This document shows, piece by piece, positions 48,117 through 56,029 of a DNA stretch of 64,000 nt. The translations under genes were made by a program, and so were the position numbers. Source of the stretch: Streptosporangium saharense (GTDB lineage: Bacteria; Actinomycetota; Actinomycetes; Streptosporangiales; Streptosporangiaceae); contig NZ_JACHJP010000002.1 of assembly GCF_014203715.1 (NCBI RefSeq), positions 992,001-1,056,000 of the forward strand. The letters run 5' to 3'. How positions within the stretch are numbered: position 1 is the first letter of the stretch; each line of letters begins with the position of its first letter. The notes below the pieces were generated by a model, which ran no database searches, had not been told where the DNA came from, and was given only the letters and a program-made list of their open reading frames with translations.

Positions 48117-49319
48117 ATGTCTGATGTCTCGATATCGCGGTCGGCCAGCGGAACAGGCACCGGTGGCCTGGGCCAGACCTGGGTCCTGGCGCTGGGGACG
48201 TTCTCGGTGGGCACGGACGCGTTCGTGCTGGCCGGGTTCCTGCCGGACGTCGCGGCCTCGTTGCACGTCTCGACGTCGGGCGCGGGGCAGGCGGTGACGG
48301 TGTTCGCCGCGACCTACGCGCTCGCGGCGCCCGTGGTGGCCACCGTGACGGCACGGCTGCCGCGCAGGGCGCTGCTGGTGGCGGCGCTGGTGTTGCTCGC
48401 GGTGGCGAACGCGGGCTCCGCGCTGGCGCCGGACCTGCCGCTGCTGCTGGTCACCCGGATACTCGCGGCGATCGGCGCGGCGGCCTACACCCCGACCGCC
48501 GGGGCGGTCTCGGCGGCGCTGGTCCGTCCTGAGCTTCGAGCCAGGGCGCTGGCCGTGGTCGTCGGCGGGCTGACGGTGGCGACCGCGCTCGGCGTGCCGC
48601 TCGGCGGCGCGATCGGGGCGGTGATGGGCTGGCGGACCGCCCTGGGACTGGTGGCGGCGCTGTGCCTGGTGACCGCGCTGGCCGCGGGTGCGTTGACGCC
48701 GTCCCTCCCCGGGGCCGCCCCGGTGCCGTTGCGGACCAGGCTGGCGGCGCTGCGTCAGCCGGGGGTGGTCACGGTGCTGCCGCTGACGGCCCTGGGCATG
48801 GCCGCCGCCTACACCGCCTACGCCTTCGTCGTCCCGGCGCTGCGCGCCCTGGGTGTCACCGGCTCGGGCACCGTGTGGATGCTGTCCGCCTACGGCCTCG
48901 GGGCCGTCGCGGGGAACCTGGCCGCGGGCGTCGCCGCCGACCGGGTCGGCCCGGTCAGGACGTTGACCGTCGGCTACACGTTGATGGCCGTGACCATGGC
49001 GGCCTTCGCGCTGCTGGCCGTGACCGGTGCGAGGACGCCCGTGGTGGTCGCGCTGCTGGCGGCGGCGTGGGGCGCGGCGAGCTGGTGCCAGACCCCGCCG
49101 CAGCAGCACCGGCTGATCGAGGCGGCGACGGCGCAGGCACCGCTGCTGGTGGCGCTGAACTCCTCGGCCATCTATCTCGGCATCAGCGCGGGTACGGCGG
49201 TCGGCGGACTGACCATGCCGATCGGGACGGGGACGACGTTCGTCGTCGCCACGGCGCTGACGTTGGCCGCGCTCACCTGGCTGGCCGTATCTCCACCGTC
49301 GCCCACGCCCGCCCGGTGA
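48117..49319 (+). CDS. MFS transporter (drug/metabolite exporter, DHA1-like)
   Basis: A 400-residue protein with about 12 membrane helices. GTDAFVLAGFLPDVA in helix 1 and the ALGVPLGGAIGAVMGWR segment (motif C-like) in helix 5 are typical of DHA1 antiporters such as the arabinose-efflux/chloramphenicol-exporter branch. GGAGGG precedes the ATG by 8 bases. It directly follows the Rrf2 regulator, which probably controls it; the substrate is unknown. Confidence 0.88.
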   Translation: MSDVSISRSASGTGTGGLGQTWVLALGTFSVGTDAFVLAGFLPDVAASLHVSTSGAGQAVTVFAATYALAAPVVATVTARLPRRALLVAALVLLAVANAGSALAPDLPLLLVTRILAAIGAAAYTPTAGAVSAALVRPELRARALAVVVGGLTVATALGVPLGGAIGAVMGWRTALGLVAALCLVTALAAGALTPSLPGAAPVPLRTRLAALRQPGVVTVLPLTALGMAAAYTAYAFVVPALRALGVTGSGTVWMLSAYGLGAVAGNLAAGVAADRVGPVRTLTVGYTLMAVTMAAFALLAVTGARTPVVVALLAAAWGAASWCQTPPQQHRLIEAATAQAPLLVALNSSAIYLGISAGTAVGGLTMPIGTGTTFVVATALTLAALTWLAVSPPSPTPAR

Positions 49320-49406
49320 CCTCGCGCATGGGTTCTGGTGCTCGTCCGGCCGGTCTCCAGCCGGGGGATCACTGCCCATGCATAGCTGCAAGAAACGACA
49401 AAACTC

Positions 49407-49505
49407 GGCCCGTGGGCCCGGTCCAGACCTGACCACGGGTCTCGTACGCAGCAGCATGGCCTCCTGACCTTTGGAGGCGTCATGGCAGACCTGGACCCAC
49501 GGGCC
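49407..49505. repeat. long-range inverted repeat in the leader of the DUF389 gene
   Basis: GGCCCGTGGG (49407-49416) pairs with CCCACGGGCC (49496-49505), and the GTCCAG/CTGGA flanks can extend it. Inside lies a second hairpin GCCTCC/GGAGGC (49459-49478). A GGGACGTCCC palindrome (49533-49542) touches the next ATG. The 224-base gap 49320-49543 has no supported gene; a 29-codon frame at 49377-49466 is too weak to call. Confidence 0.5.
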
Positions 49506-49543
49506 AGGGGCCGTCACCGCGCGGCGATCCCTGGGACGTCCCG

Positions 49544-50533
49544 ATGGTGCTGAGGAAGCGCCTGATCCCGGTGGCGCAGCGCCGCACGATGGAGGAGCTC
49601 ACCACCGACCTCGACCTCCGTGCGGGTGATCGCCCCTCCGCGTACTCGGCGTTCTGGACGATGCTCGTCCTGTCGTCGGTGATCGCCGCCGCCGGGGTGG
49701 TGTCCGACTCCACCGCCACGGTGATCGGGGCCATGGTCATCGCTCCGTTGTCGACGCCCATCATGGGGTTGGCGCTGGGCCTGGTGAAACGGTCGGGCAA
49801 CGGAGCGGGCTGGTTCGTCCTGGGCGGGGTCTGTGTCGTCGTCACCGTCGGACTGCTGACCTCGCTGGCCGTACCGGACTCCTATGACCTGCTGTCCAAC
49901 GGTCAGATCTCCGGCCGGACCTCGCCGGGTCTGGCCGACCTGTTCGCCGCGATGGCGGCGGGGCTGGCCGGGGCGATCGCGCTCGCCCGCCGGGACATGG
50001 CGGCGGTGCTGCCGGGGGTGGCGATCGCGCTCTCCCTGGTCCCGCCGCTCGTCGTGGTGGGTGTGTGCCTGGGTGACGGGGCCTTCGTCCTCGCGCTCGG
50101 CGCGCTGGTGCTCTTCCTGTCCAACCTGGTGTCGCTCGTGTTCGCCGGGACGTTCGTGTTCACCGTTCTCGGTTACACCGAACGCCCTGTCGCGGACAGG
50201 GCGCGTACCCGCTCGATCGCCGCGTTCGGTGGGCTCGGTGTGCTGCTCGCGGTGGTGCTGGCCCTGAGCACCGCCCTGCACTACCGCGTCGCCTCCTGGA
50301 AGGACCAGGTGGGAAGGCGCGCGGCCGAGTGGCTGACCGCCGCGCCGGGGGCGACGGTCATCGGGGTCCGGCTTGAGTCCACGACCTTCTGGATCGACGT
50401 CCGCGCTCCCGGCGACCTGCCACCCGTCGCGGACCTGCGCGCCCGTCTGCGCGGCGCCGTACCCGACGGCTTCCCCGTCGTCGTCGAGGTCACCAGAGGC
50501 CGCAGGATCGACGTCGGACGGGTGGGCTCCTGA
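49544..50533 (+). CDS. DUF389 family membrane protein
   Basis: The 329-residue protein has a cytoplasmic N-terminal 35 residues and about six membrane helices (about 36-250), followed by a soluble C-terminal domain of 75 residues. The DUF389 core is clear: STATVIGAMVIAPLSTPIMGLALGL near 56-80, GLAGAIALARRDMAAVLPGVAIALSLVPPLVVVG, then a SNLVSLVFAG segment. The family function is not established. It has a structured leader upstream (see the inverted repeat). Confidence 0.85.
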   Translation: MVLRKRLIPVAQRRTMEELTTDLDLRAGDRPSAYSAFWTMLVLSSVIAAAGVVSDSTATVIGAMVIAPLSTPIMGLALGLVKRSGNGAGWFVLGGVCVVVTVGLLTSLAVPDSYDLLSNGQISGRTSPGLADLFAAMAAGLAGAIALARRDMAAVLPGVAIALSLVPPLVVVGVCLGDGAFVLALGALVLFLSNLVSLVFAGTFVFTVLGYTERPVADRARTRSIAAFGGLGVLLAVVLALSTALHYRVASWKDQVGRRAAEWLTAAPGATVIGVRLESTTFWIDVRAPGDLPPVADLRARLRGAVPDGFPVVVEVTRGRRIDVGRVGS

Positions 50534-51015
50534 GATTCCCCGGCGCTCTCAGGCCAGCAGTACGGCGCGGCCACCACCGTGAAGACCAGCCAGAGGAGAG
50601 GCTCGCGGCATCGGCCAGCGGTTCCCCAAGCACCCCGCCCGTGCCGCTCCCCCGGTTACGCCTGGCGTACCCTCTTCGAACTGGGATGACGCTTGGGGAT
50701 CTCGCGGGTCACCCTGGCCACCGACCGGTCGTCAGCGCGATCCGCGACGCGTGGAGCGTCCCGCCGCGGCACCACCGGACGATTCGTTCCAAGTGATGGT
50801 CGCGGTGGCCGGAGCGGTGGAGGGAGGTCCAGGCAGCCTCGTACCGCGTCGGCGCTCGAGCTTCTGGTGCCTGAGCTGGCTGGCCGACCTGGAACGCCTG
50901 GTGCCGCAGGCGGGGCTCGTAGGTGTCCTGGGCGCTGGCCGTACAGGTGGAATCTCCGGCGGGCGCGGGCAGAGCAGCGGTGAGGGCGGCCGGGAGAACG
51001 GGCGAGGTACGGGCT
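50534..51015. other. gene-free stretch of about 480 bases
   Basis: Short open frames on both strands here have no start context, codon bias or recognisable protein pattern. I see no RNA gene, repeat or mobile element in it. Confidence 0.5.
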
Positions 51016-51555
51016 TCATACGGAGGTGATCTCCAGGGTGACCAGGGAGTTGATGCTGGAGACCGTGCCCAGGCCGAGGGTGCACAGTGTGATGTCGGCG
51101 GACGGGCCGGTCACGGTCTGCAGTACGGCGTCACCGGCGAACAGGCCGGAGGTGACGGTGCCGGTGAAGGTCACCACCAGGGCGGCGCCGACCACGTTGA
51201 CGATCTTGCTGACCGAGACGGTGCTGGTCTGGCCGGTGTTCCAGGTGATGGTGAAGGTCTCGGTCCCGGTGGAGAGCAGGCTCAGGCACGAGCGGCTTCC
51301 GGTGCCCTGGAAGGTGCGCGACCCGGAGGTCAGGCCAGGCACACCGGCCGAGACGCAGGGTCCGTAGGTGGTGGTGGCGGTGATGGCGACGTTCCGCGGG
51401 GTCACGGTCAGCGCGGGGTCGTAGGTGACCAGGTCGCTGCTGGGCGGCACGCAGGTGACGTCCAGGACGACGGCCGACGCGGGCACGGAGACGAACAGGG
51501 CGACCAGCAGGACGAGGCTGGAGGGTACGGCCAGCAGACGGGACATTCTCGGCAC
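51016..51555 (-). CDS. secreted protein of unknown function
   Basis: A 179-residue exported protein. The signal peptide has the hydrophobic core LVLLVALFVSV and a cleavage site at VPASA before VVLDV. The mature part is rich in Thr, Ser and Val with beta-strand alternation and four cysteines, like small extracellular actinomycete proteins of the immunoglobulin-like type. The GTG at 51555 is chosen because AAAGGAG lies 6 bases before it; the ATG at 51546 is the alternative. Confidence 0.72.
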   Translation of the reverse strand: MPRMSRLLAVPSSLVLLVALFVSVPASAVVLDVTCVPPSSDLVTYDPALTVTPRNVAITATTTYGPCVSAGVPGLTSGSRTFQGTGSRSCLSLLSTGTETFTITWNTGQTSTVSVSKIVNVVGAALVVTFTGTVTSGLFAGDAVLQTVTGPSADITLCTLGLGTVSSINSLVTLEITSV

Positions 51556-51797
51556 CAAACGCTCCTTTCGGGGGCGGCGGCATCGGGCCATGACGACATC
51601 CCGGGGCCTCCGTCGTCGTTGACACGGCAGACACAACGTCTCCCGGCCGTCACGAAGAGTCAAGGGACGGTCACGGTGAAGAACCGCTGGAAAGACGAAC
51701 GAGCATGATGACCGTGAACGCGGACCCGCCTGGATTCGGAGAGGGACCGGTGTTGGCTTCGGGGCGCTCATTCTCCTGTGCCGTGGAAAGGACGCGT

Positions 51798-52191
51798 GTG
51801 AGTCAGCAGCCTGGGCAGTCCTCATTTCGGTCCAGGGCGTCGTCCTCGACCCCGAGCGGCGGGTGCTGCTGTTGAAGAACGAGCGCGACGAGTGGGAGAG
51901 CTGCCCGGTGGGAGGCTCGAAGTCTCCGAGACCCCGCAGGAGCGGGTGGAGACCGAGATCCACGAGGAGGCGGGGTGGCGGGAGAGCGCCGGGCCGCTGC
52001 TGGACACGTGGGTGTACGAACCCCTCCCCGACCGCCGGGTCTTCATCGTCACCTACGGCTGCACCGCCACCGACGCCCACCACCCTCCGGTGATCAGTCA
52101 CGAACGCAAGGAGATCGACGCGCTCGTGATGCCGCAGGGCTACAAGGACTCCATCGCCCACTGGTACGAGCTCACCGAGGAGACCGCCTGA
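51798..52191 (+). pseudogene. Nudix hydrolase, frameshifted
   Basis: One frame encodes WAVLISVQGVVLDPERRVLL then KNERDEWE up to about 51898; another encodes GRLEVSETPQERVE then TEIHEEAGW and a complete C-terminus to 52191. Together they form a Nudix box GX5EX7xEUXEEXGU with Thr in place of the usual Arg. Two extra bases (AG in the GAGAG run at 51896-51900) break the frame; removing them would restore a normal EWELPGGRLE junction. The start is unclear and may carry a further shift near 51811. It is either a genuine pseudogene or a sequence error. It converges with the SARP gene. Confidence 0.75.
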
Positions 52192-52194
52192 GTC

Positions 52195-54120
52195 TCAGGT
52201 GACGGCGGTCATGGGTATCGGTATGGCGTCCGTGTGGCAGGCTTCCTCGTCTGCTTCGCGGACGGCGTGGAGGTACCACGTCAGCAGGGCGTCCAGGGCG
52301 CGGGCTCGGGAGGGGCCCGGCTCCTCGGCCCAGGCGCGGTCCAGGGCGTACTCGCGGACCAGGTCGTGCAGGACGTAGCGGCCGGGTTCGGTCTCCTCGA
52401 CGAGCCTGGCGGCGGCGAGGCCGCACAGCAGGCGGTCGGTCTCGCCGGGGGTCGTGCCCGCGAGGGCGGCGGCGGCCTCCAGGGCGAAGACGGGGCCGGG
52501 GAGCATGCCGAGCAGCCGGAACAGTCGCCGTGACGGTGGGTCGAGGTGGCGGTAGGACCGGTCGAGCGCGCCCCGCGCCGCCTCGCAGGACTCCCCAGCC
52601 GTGCCAAGGGTGGGCATGGACCGCCGGGTGTCGGCGAGCCGACGCGCCCGGCCCGCCGTGTCCCCCGCCGGTCCGCCCGCGATGTCGGCGGCGGCGACGC
52701 GCAGCGCGAGCGGCAGGTAGCCGCAGGACCTGGCCAGGTCCCTGGCGGCCTCCGGCTCGGCGGACAGCCGTTCGCCACCCAGCAGTTTGCCGAACAGGGT
52801 GACCGCCTCCTCCGAGGCGAGCGCGCCGAGCGGGACCGGGACGGCGCCGTCCCGCACGACGAGGCCCGCCAGGCGTTCCCGGCTGGTGACCACGGTGGCG
52901 CAGCGCCTGCCGCCGGGCAGGAGGGGACGGACCTGCTCCACACTGCCCGCGTTGTCCAGCACGACCAGCACCCGGCGGTCGGCGAGCAGGCTGCGGTAGA
53001 CCGCGCCCGCCTCCTCGACGGTGTCGGGGACCCGGTCCGCGGGGACGCCCAGCGCGCGCAGGAACCGTCCGAGGGCCTCGATCGGGCGCAGTGGCCGTTG
53101 GGGTGAGCCGCCGCGCAGGTTGACGTAGAGCTGGCCGTCGGGGAAGCGGGAGCGGATCCGGTGCGCCCAGTGGACGGCCAGGGCCGTCTTGCCGACGCCG
53201 CCCGCGCCGGTCACCAGCGAGATCGCCACCGTGTCGCCACGGGTCGCGACCGAGTCGAGCAGGCGCAGTTCGGCGGCGCGGCCGGTGAACTGGCCGGGCT
53301 CGGCGGGCAGTTGGGCGGGGACCGTGACCGTCTCCACGGGTGAGGAGAGAACGGTCCCGGCGGCGCGTACGGTGCCGCGCAGGATCCGCTGGTGCAGTTG
53401 CCGCAGCTCAGGGCCGGGGTCGAGGCCGAGTTCCTCGACGAGGCGGCGCCGGGTGCGTTCGTATCGCTCCAACGCGTCGGCCCGGCGGCCCGCCCGGCAC
53501 AGCGCCAGCATGAGCAGGCCGACCAGGCCCTCCCTGAAGGGGTGTTCGGCCACGAGCGCGATCAGTTCGGGGATCAGCACCGTGTCGCGGCCCGCGCGGG
53601 TCTCGGTGTTCAGGCACTCCTCGATGACGGAGAGCCGTTCCTCGGCGAGGGTCTCACGCAGCCGGTCGAGCAGTTCCCCGCCCGAGACGCCGCTCAGGGG
53701 CTCGCCCCGCCACAGCGCGATGGCGTGTCGCAGGGCGACGGCCCTGGCCTCGTCGGTGTCGAGAGAGCGTGCTCTCGTGACCGAAATCCGGAACTCGTGG
53801 ACGTCCACCTGCTCGGACGCCAGTTCCAGCAGGTAGCCCTGTGGCGCGTAGGCGATCGTGACGCCCACCCCGGCCAGGGCTGGCCGCAGCCGTGAGACGT
53901 ATCCCTGGACCAGTCCTCGCGCTCCCGCCGGTGCCCGTTCGCCCCATAAACCTCTGATCAGCCGTTCCATCGGGACCGTACGGCCGGCCTCCAGCGCGAG
54001 CAGGGCAAGCACCGCTCGCTGGCGCGGCGGGCCGAGGGGGATCTCCCGGCATTCGCAGCGCGCCTGGACCGCTCCGAGCAGCCCGATTTTCAGAACGTGC
54101 TCCAGGCACCTTTCTGACAT
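52195..54120 (-). CDS. SARP-type regulator with NB-ARC ATPase domain (AfsR-like, without TPR)
   Basis: The protein has 641 residues: OmpR-type winged helix (about 10-92; PPRQRAVLALLAL then VSRLRPAL), bacterial transcriptional activation domain (about 98-245), and NB-ARC ATPase with Walker A GAGGVGKT (305-312), RRVLVVLDNAG (Walker B) and GYLPLALRVAA (GxP). It ends at about the winged-helix part of NB-ARC, without the TPR repeats of AfsR. SARPs activate antibiotic operons; it is divergent from, and 180 bases away from, the biosynthetic operon at 54301, so it is the likely pathway activator. GGAGAGC precedes the ATG. Confidence 0.93.
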   Translation of the reverse strand: MSERCLEHVLKIGLLGAVQARCECREIPLGPPRQRAVLALLALEAGRTVPMERLIRGLWGERAPAGARGLVQGYVSRLRPALAGVGVTIAYAPQGYLLELASEQVDVHEFRISVTRARSLDTDEARAVALRHAIALWRGEPLSGVSGGELLDRLRETLAEERLSVIEECLNTETRAGRDTVLIPELIALVAEHPFREGLVGLLMLALCRAGRRADALERYERTRRRLVEELGLDPGPELRQLHQRILRGTVRAAGTVLSSPVETVTVPAQLPAEPGQFTGRAAELRLLDSVATRGDTVAISLVTGAGGVGKTALAVHWAHRIRSRFPDGQLYVNLRGGSPQRPLRPIEALGRFLRALGVPADRVPDTVEEAGAVYRSLLADRRVLVVLDNAGSVEQVRPLLPGGRRCATVVTSRERLAGLVVRDGAVPVPLGALASEEAVTLFGKLLGGERLSAEPEAARDLARSCGYLPLALRVAAADIAGGPAGDTAGRARRLADTRRSMPTLGTAGESCEAARGALDRSYRHLDPPSRRLFRLLGMLPGPVFALEAAAALAGTTPGETDRLLCGLAAARLVEETEPGRYVLHDLVREYALDRAWAEEPGPSRARALDALLTWYLHAVREADEEACHTDAIPIPMTAVT

Positions 54121-54300
54121 TTTCGCTCTCCGTCTGTCACGTCGTTGTCACAGGCAGCCATGCGAGAAACACGAGATGTAGTCCAGCCGAAATCCAGGCC
54201 GCATCAAGCCCACATCCAGTGCTCCTCGACAGCATGAACGCGATCCCCCCGAATTCACTGCAAAACACCATTTGGCGTGCTAACTCAGAAAGAGGCAAGA

Positions 54301-55794
54301 GTGCCCTATTCGCACCCTGACGTGATAAGGGCCTTCGCGGACGCGGCCAATCGGCACCCCGATCGGCTCGCCACAGCGGACAACGGCCACCTCCTCACCT
54401 ACGCCGAACTCGCCGCGTGGGTCCACGCGACAGCCGTACGGCTCGGCCCCCGTCCCGGGACGGTGGGGGTGGTCACCTCGCGCTCGGCGGCGACCGTGGC
54501 CGCCCTGCTCGGCGTCCTGGCCGCCGGTGGCACGTACTGCCCCGTCGATCCCGCGCACCCGGAGCCCAGGCGGCGGGCGCTGCTCGCGGCCAGTGGTGCC
54601 CGCCTGCTGCTCACCCCCGACCCGGACACTCCCACATCATCCGGGGCAAAAACGCTCCCCATCCCGAAACCTGGCGAAGCCGTACCGGAAGCGGGGAACG
54701 ACCCGGCGTACATCCTGTTCACCTCCGGCTCAACCGGGGCGCCCAAGCCCGTGGTGACCCCGCGCGGGGCCATCTCCACCGTGACCGGCGAGCTGCGGAC
54801 CCTGTTCGGGCTGACCCCCGAGGACCGGGTGCTGCAGTTCGCGTCGCTGAACTGGGACACCTGCCTGGAGGAGATCCTCCCCACGCTCACCACGGGGGCG
54901 GCGCTGGTCTTCGACGAGCGGGCCCACTCGGGCTCCTTCCCCCGCCTGCTGCGGATGATCGAGACCGAGCGGATCACCCTGCTCGACCTGCCCTCGGCGT
55001 TCTGGCACGAGCTGGTGCGCCACCTGACCGAGGAGCGGGCCACGCTGCCCGCGTCCGTGCGGACCGTCGTCGTCGGCGGGGAGGCGGTCAGTCCGGTACG
55101 GCTGGCCGACTGGTGCGCGCTCGGCACCGACGAGGTTCGCCTGGTCAACACCTACGGGTGCACGGAGACCACGCTCATCACCCACGCCGTCGACCTGCAC
55201 GGCCCGCTCGCGCCCCGCAGGACGGAGCCGTGGACGGCCGGGGAGCGGGTGCCGATCGGGCGCCCCCTGCCGCACGTCCGCCAGCACGTCAGCGAGGAGG
55301 GCGAGCTGCTCGTCGGTGGCCCGTCGCTGGCGCTGGGCTACCGGGACCTGCCTGAGGCCACCGCGGAGCGGTTCGTCGAGGTGGACCTGGGAGACGGCCC
55401 CGAGCGCTGCTTCCGTACCGGCGACCGGGTGAGCCTGGCCCGGGACGGGAGCCTCGTCCACGAGGGGCGGCTCGACCACGAGCTCAAGGTCCGCGGGGTC
55501 CGGGTCGATCCGGGCGAGGTGGAGGCCCAGATCTCCGGTCACCCGAGGGTGGGTGCGGTGGCGGTCGCGGGCGCGACCGTCGCCGACCACACGACGCTCG
55601 CCGCCTACGTCGTGCCCCGCTCCCCTGCCGACGCCCCGACGCTCGCCGGGGACGTCCTCGACTATCTGCGCGACCGGGTGCCGGGTCATCTGGTGCCCAG
55701 CCGAATCACCGTCGTTCCCGAACTCGCCTACACGGCCAGCGGAAAGGTCGATCGGGCGGGTTCGCACCGGCGATACGTGTCCTCTTCCCATTGA
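54301..55794 (+). CDS. stand-alone NRPS-type adenylation enzyme, cationic amino acid predicted
   Basis: A 497-residue adenylation domain. Motifs include the P-loop LFTSGSTGAPKPVV near 141-154, TYGCTETT near 285-292, FRTGDRV near 371-377, and the A10 lysine in ASGKVDR near the end. Specificity residues read by eye are D-T-E-D-V-G-T-L-I-K; the acidic pair at positions 239 and 278 suggests a positively charged substrate such as lysine or beta-lysine. The GTG at 54301 is preceded by AGAAAGAGG. The carrier protein 16 bases downstream is its presumed partner. It is the first gene of the operon. Confidence 0.87.
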   Translation: MPYSHPDVIRAFADAANRHPDRLATADNGHLLTYAELAAWVHATAVRLGPRPGTVGVVTSRSAATVAALLGVLAAGGTYCPVDPAHPEPRRRALLAASGARLLLTPDPDTPTSSGAKTLPIPKPGEAVPEAGNDPAYILFTSGSTGAPKPVVTPRGAISTVTGELRTLFGLTPEDRVLQFASLNWDTCLEEILPTLTTGAALVFDERAHSGSFPRLLRMIETERITLLDLPSAFWHELVRHLTEERATLPASVRTVVVGGEAVSPVRLADWCALGTDEVRLVNTYGCTETTLITHAVDLHGPLAPRRTEPWTAGERVPIGRPLPHVRQHVSEEGELLVGGPSLALGYRDLPEATAERFVEVDLGDGPERCFRTGDRVSLARDGSLVHEGRLDHELKVRGVRVDPGEVEAQISGHPRVGAVAVAGATVADHTTLAAYVVPRSPADAPTLAGDVLDYLRDRVPGHLVPSRITVVPELAYTASGKVDRAGSHRRYVSSSH

Positions 55795-55810
55795 AGGAGC
55801 AGTGCATTCC

Positions 55811-56029
55811 ATGAACGTAGACGCCGTATCCGACATATTCCGACGCGTGCTGGAAAATGACGAAGTAAGGGCCGATTCTGACTTTTTCGTCATGGGCGGT
55901 GACTCCCTTCTCGCCACCCGTGTTCTGAGCGCGGTCGCCCGTTCCTGGGGGGTCGAGCTGGACTTCGACGACTTCATGACCTCCCCCACGCCGGACGCCC
56001 TGGCCAAGAAGATCGCGAGCATGGCATGA
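55811..56029 (+). CDS. stand-alone peptidyl carrier protein
   Basis: A 72-residue carrier protein with attachment site MGGDSLLATR, Ser32, and the usual helix pattern around it. It sits between the adenylation enzyme and the flavin amine oxidase and overlaps the latter (ATGA, 56026-56029). This suggests that the amino acid is held on the carrier while it is processed. A phosphopantetheinyl transferase is not encoded in the window. Confidence 0.9.
   Translation: MNVDAVSDIFRRVLENDEVRADSDFFVMGGDSLLATRVLSAVARSWGVELDFDDFMTSPTPDALAKKIASMA

Noticed and set aside
49377..49466. A 29-codon frame that might be a leader peptide of the DUF389 gene
   Set aside because: The ribosome site is poorly placed and the peptide has no run of regulatory codons; only the inverted repeats are reported.
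47763..49517. A 584-codon minus-strand frame opposite Rrf2 and MFS genes
   Set aside because: Composition is Arg/Gln/His-rich and spans two real genes and the gap between them; no motif is seen.
50693..50983. Short plus-strand frames in the 50534-51015 gap
   Set aside because: No ribosome site, no recognisable protein pattern and competing frames of similar length on the other strand.
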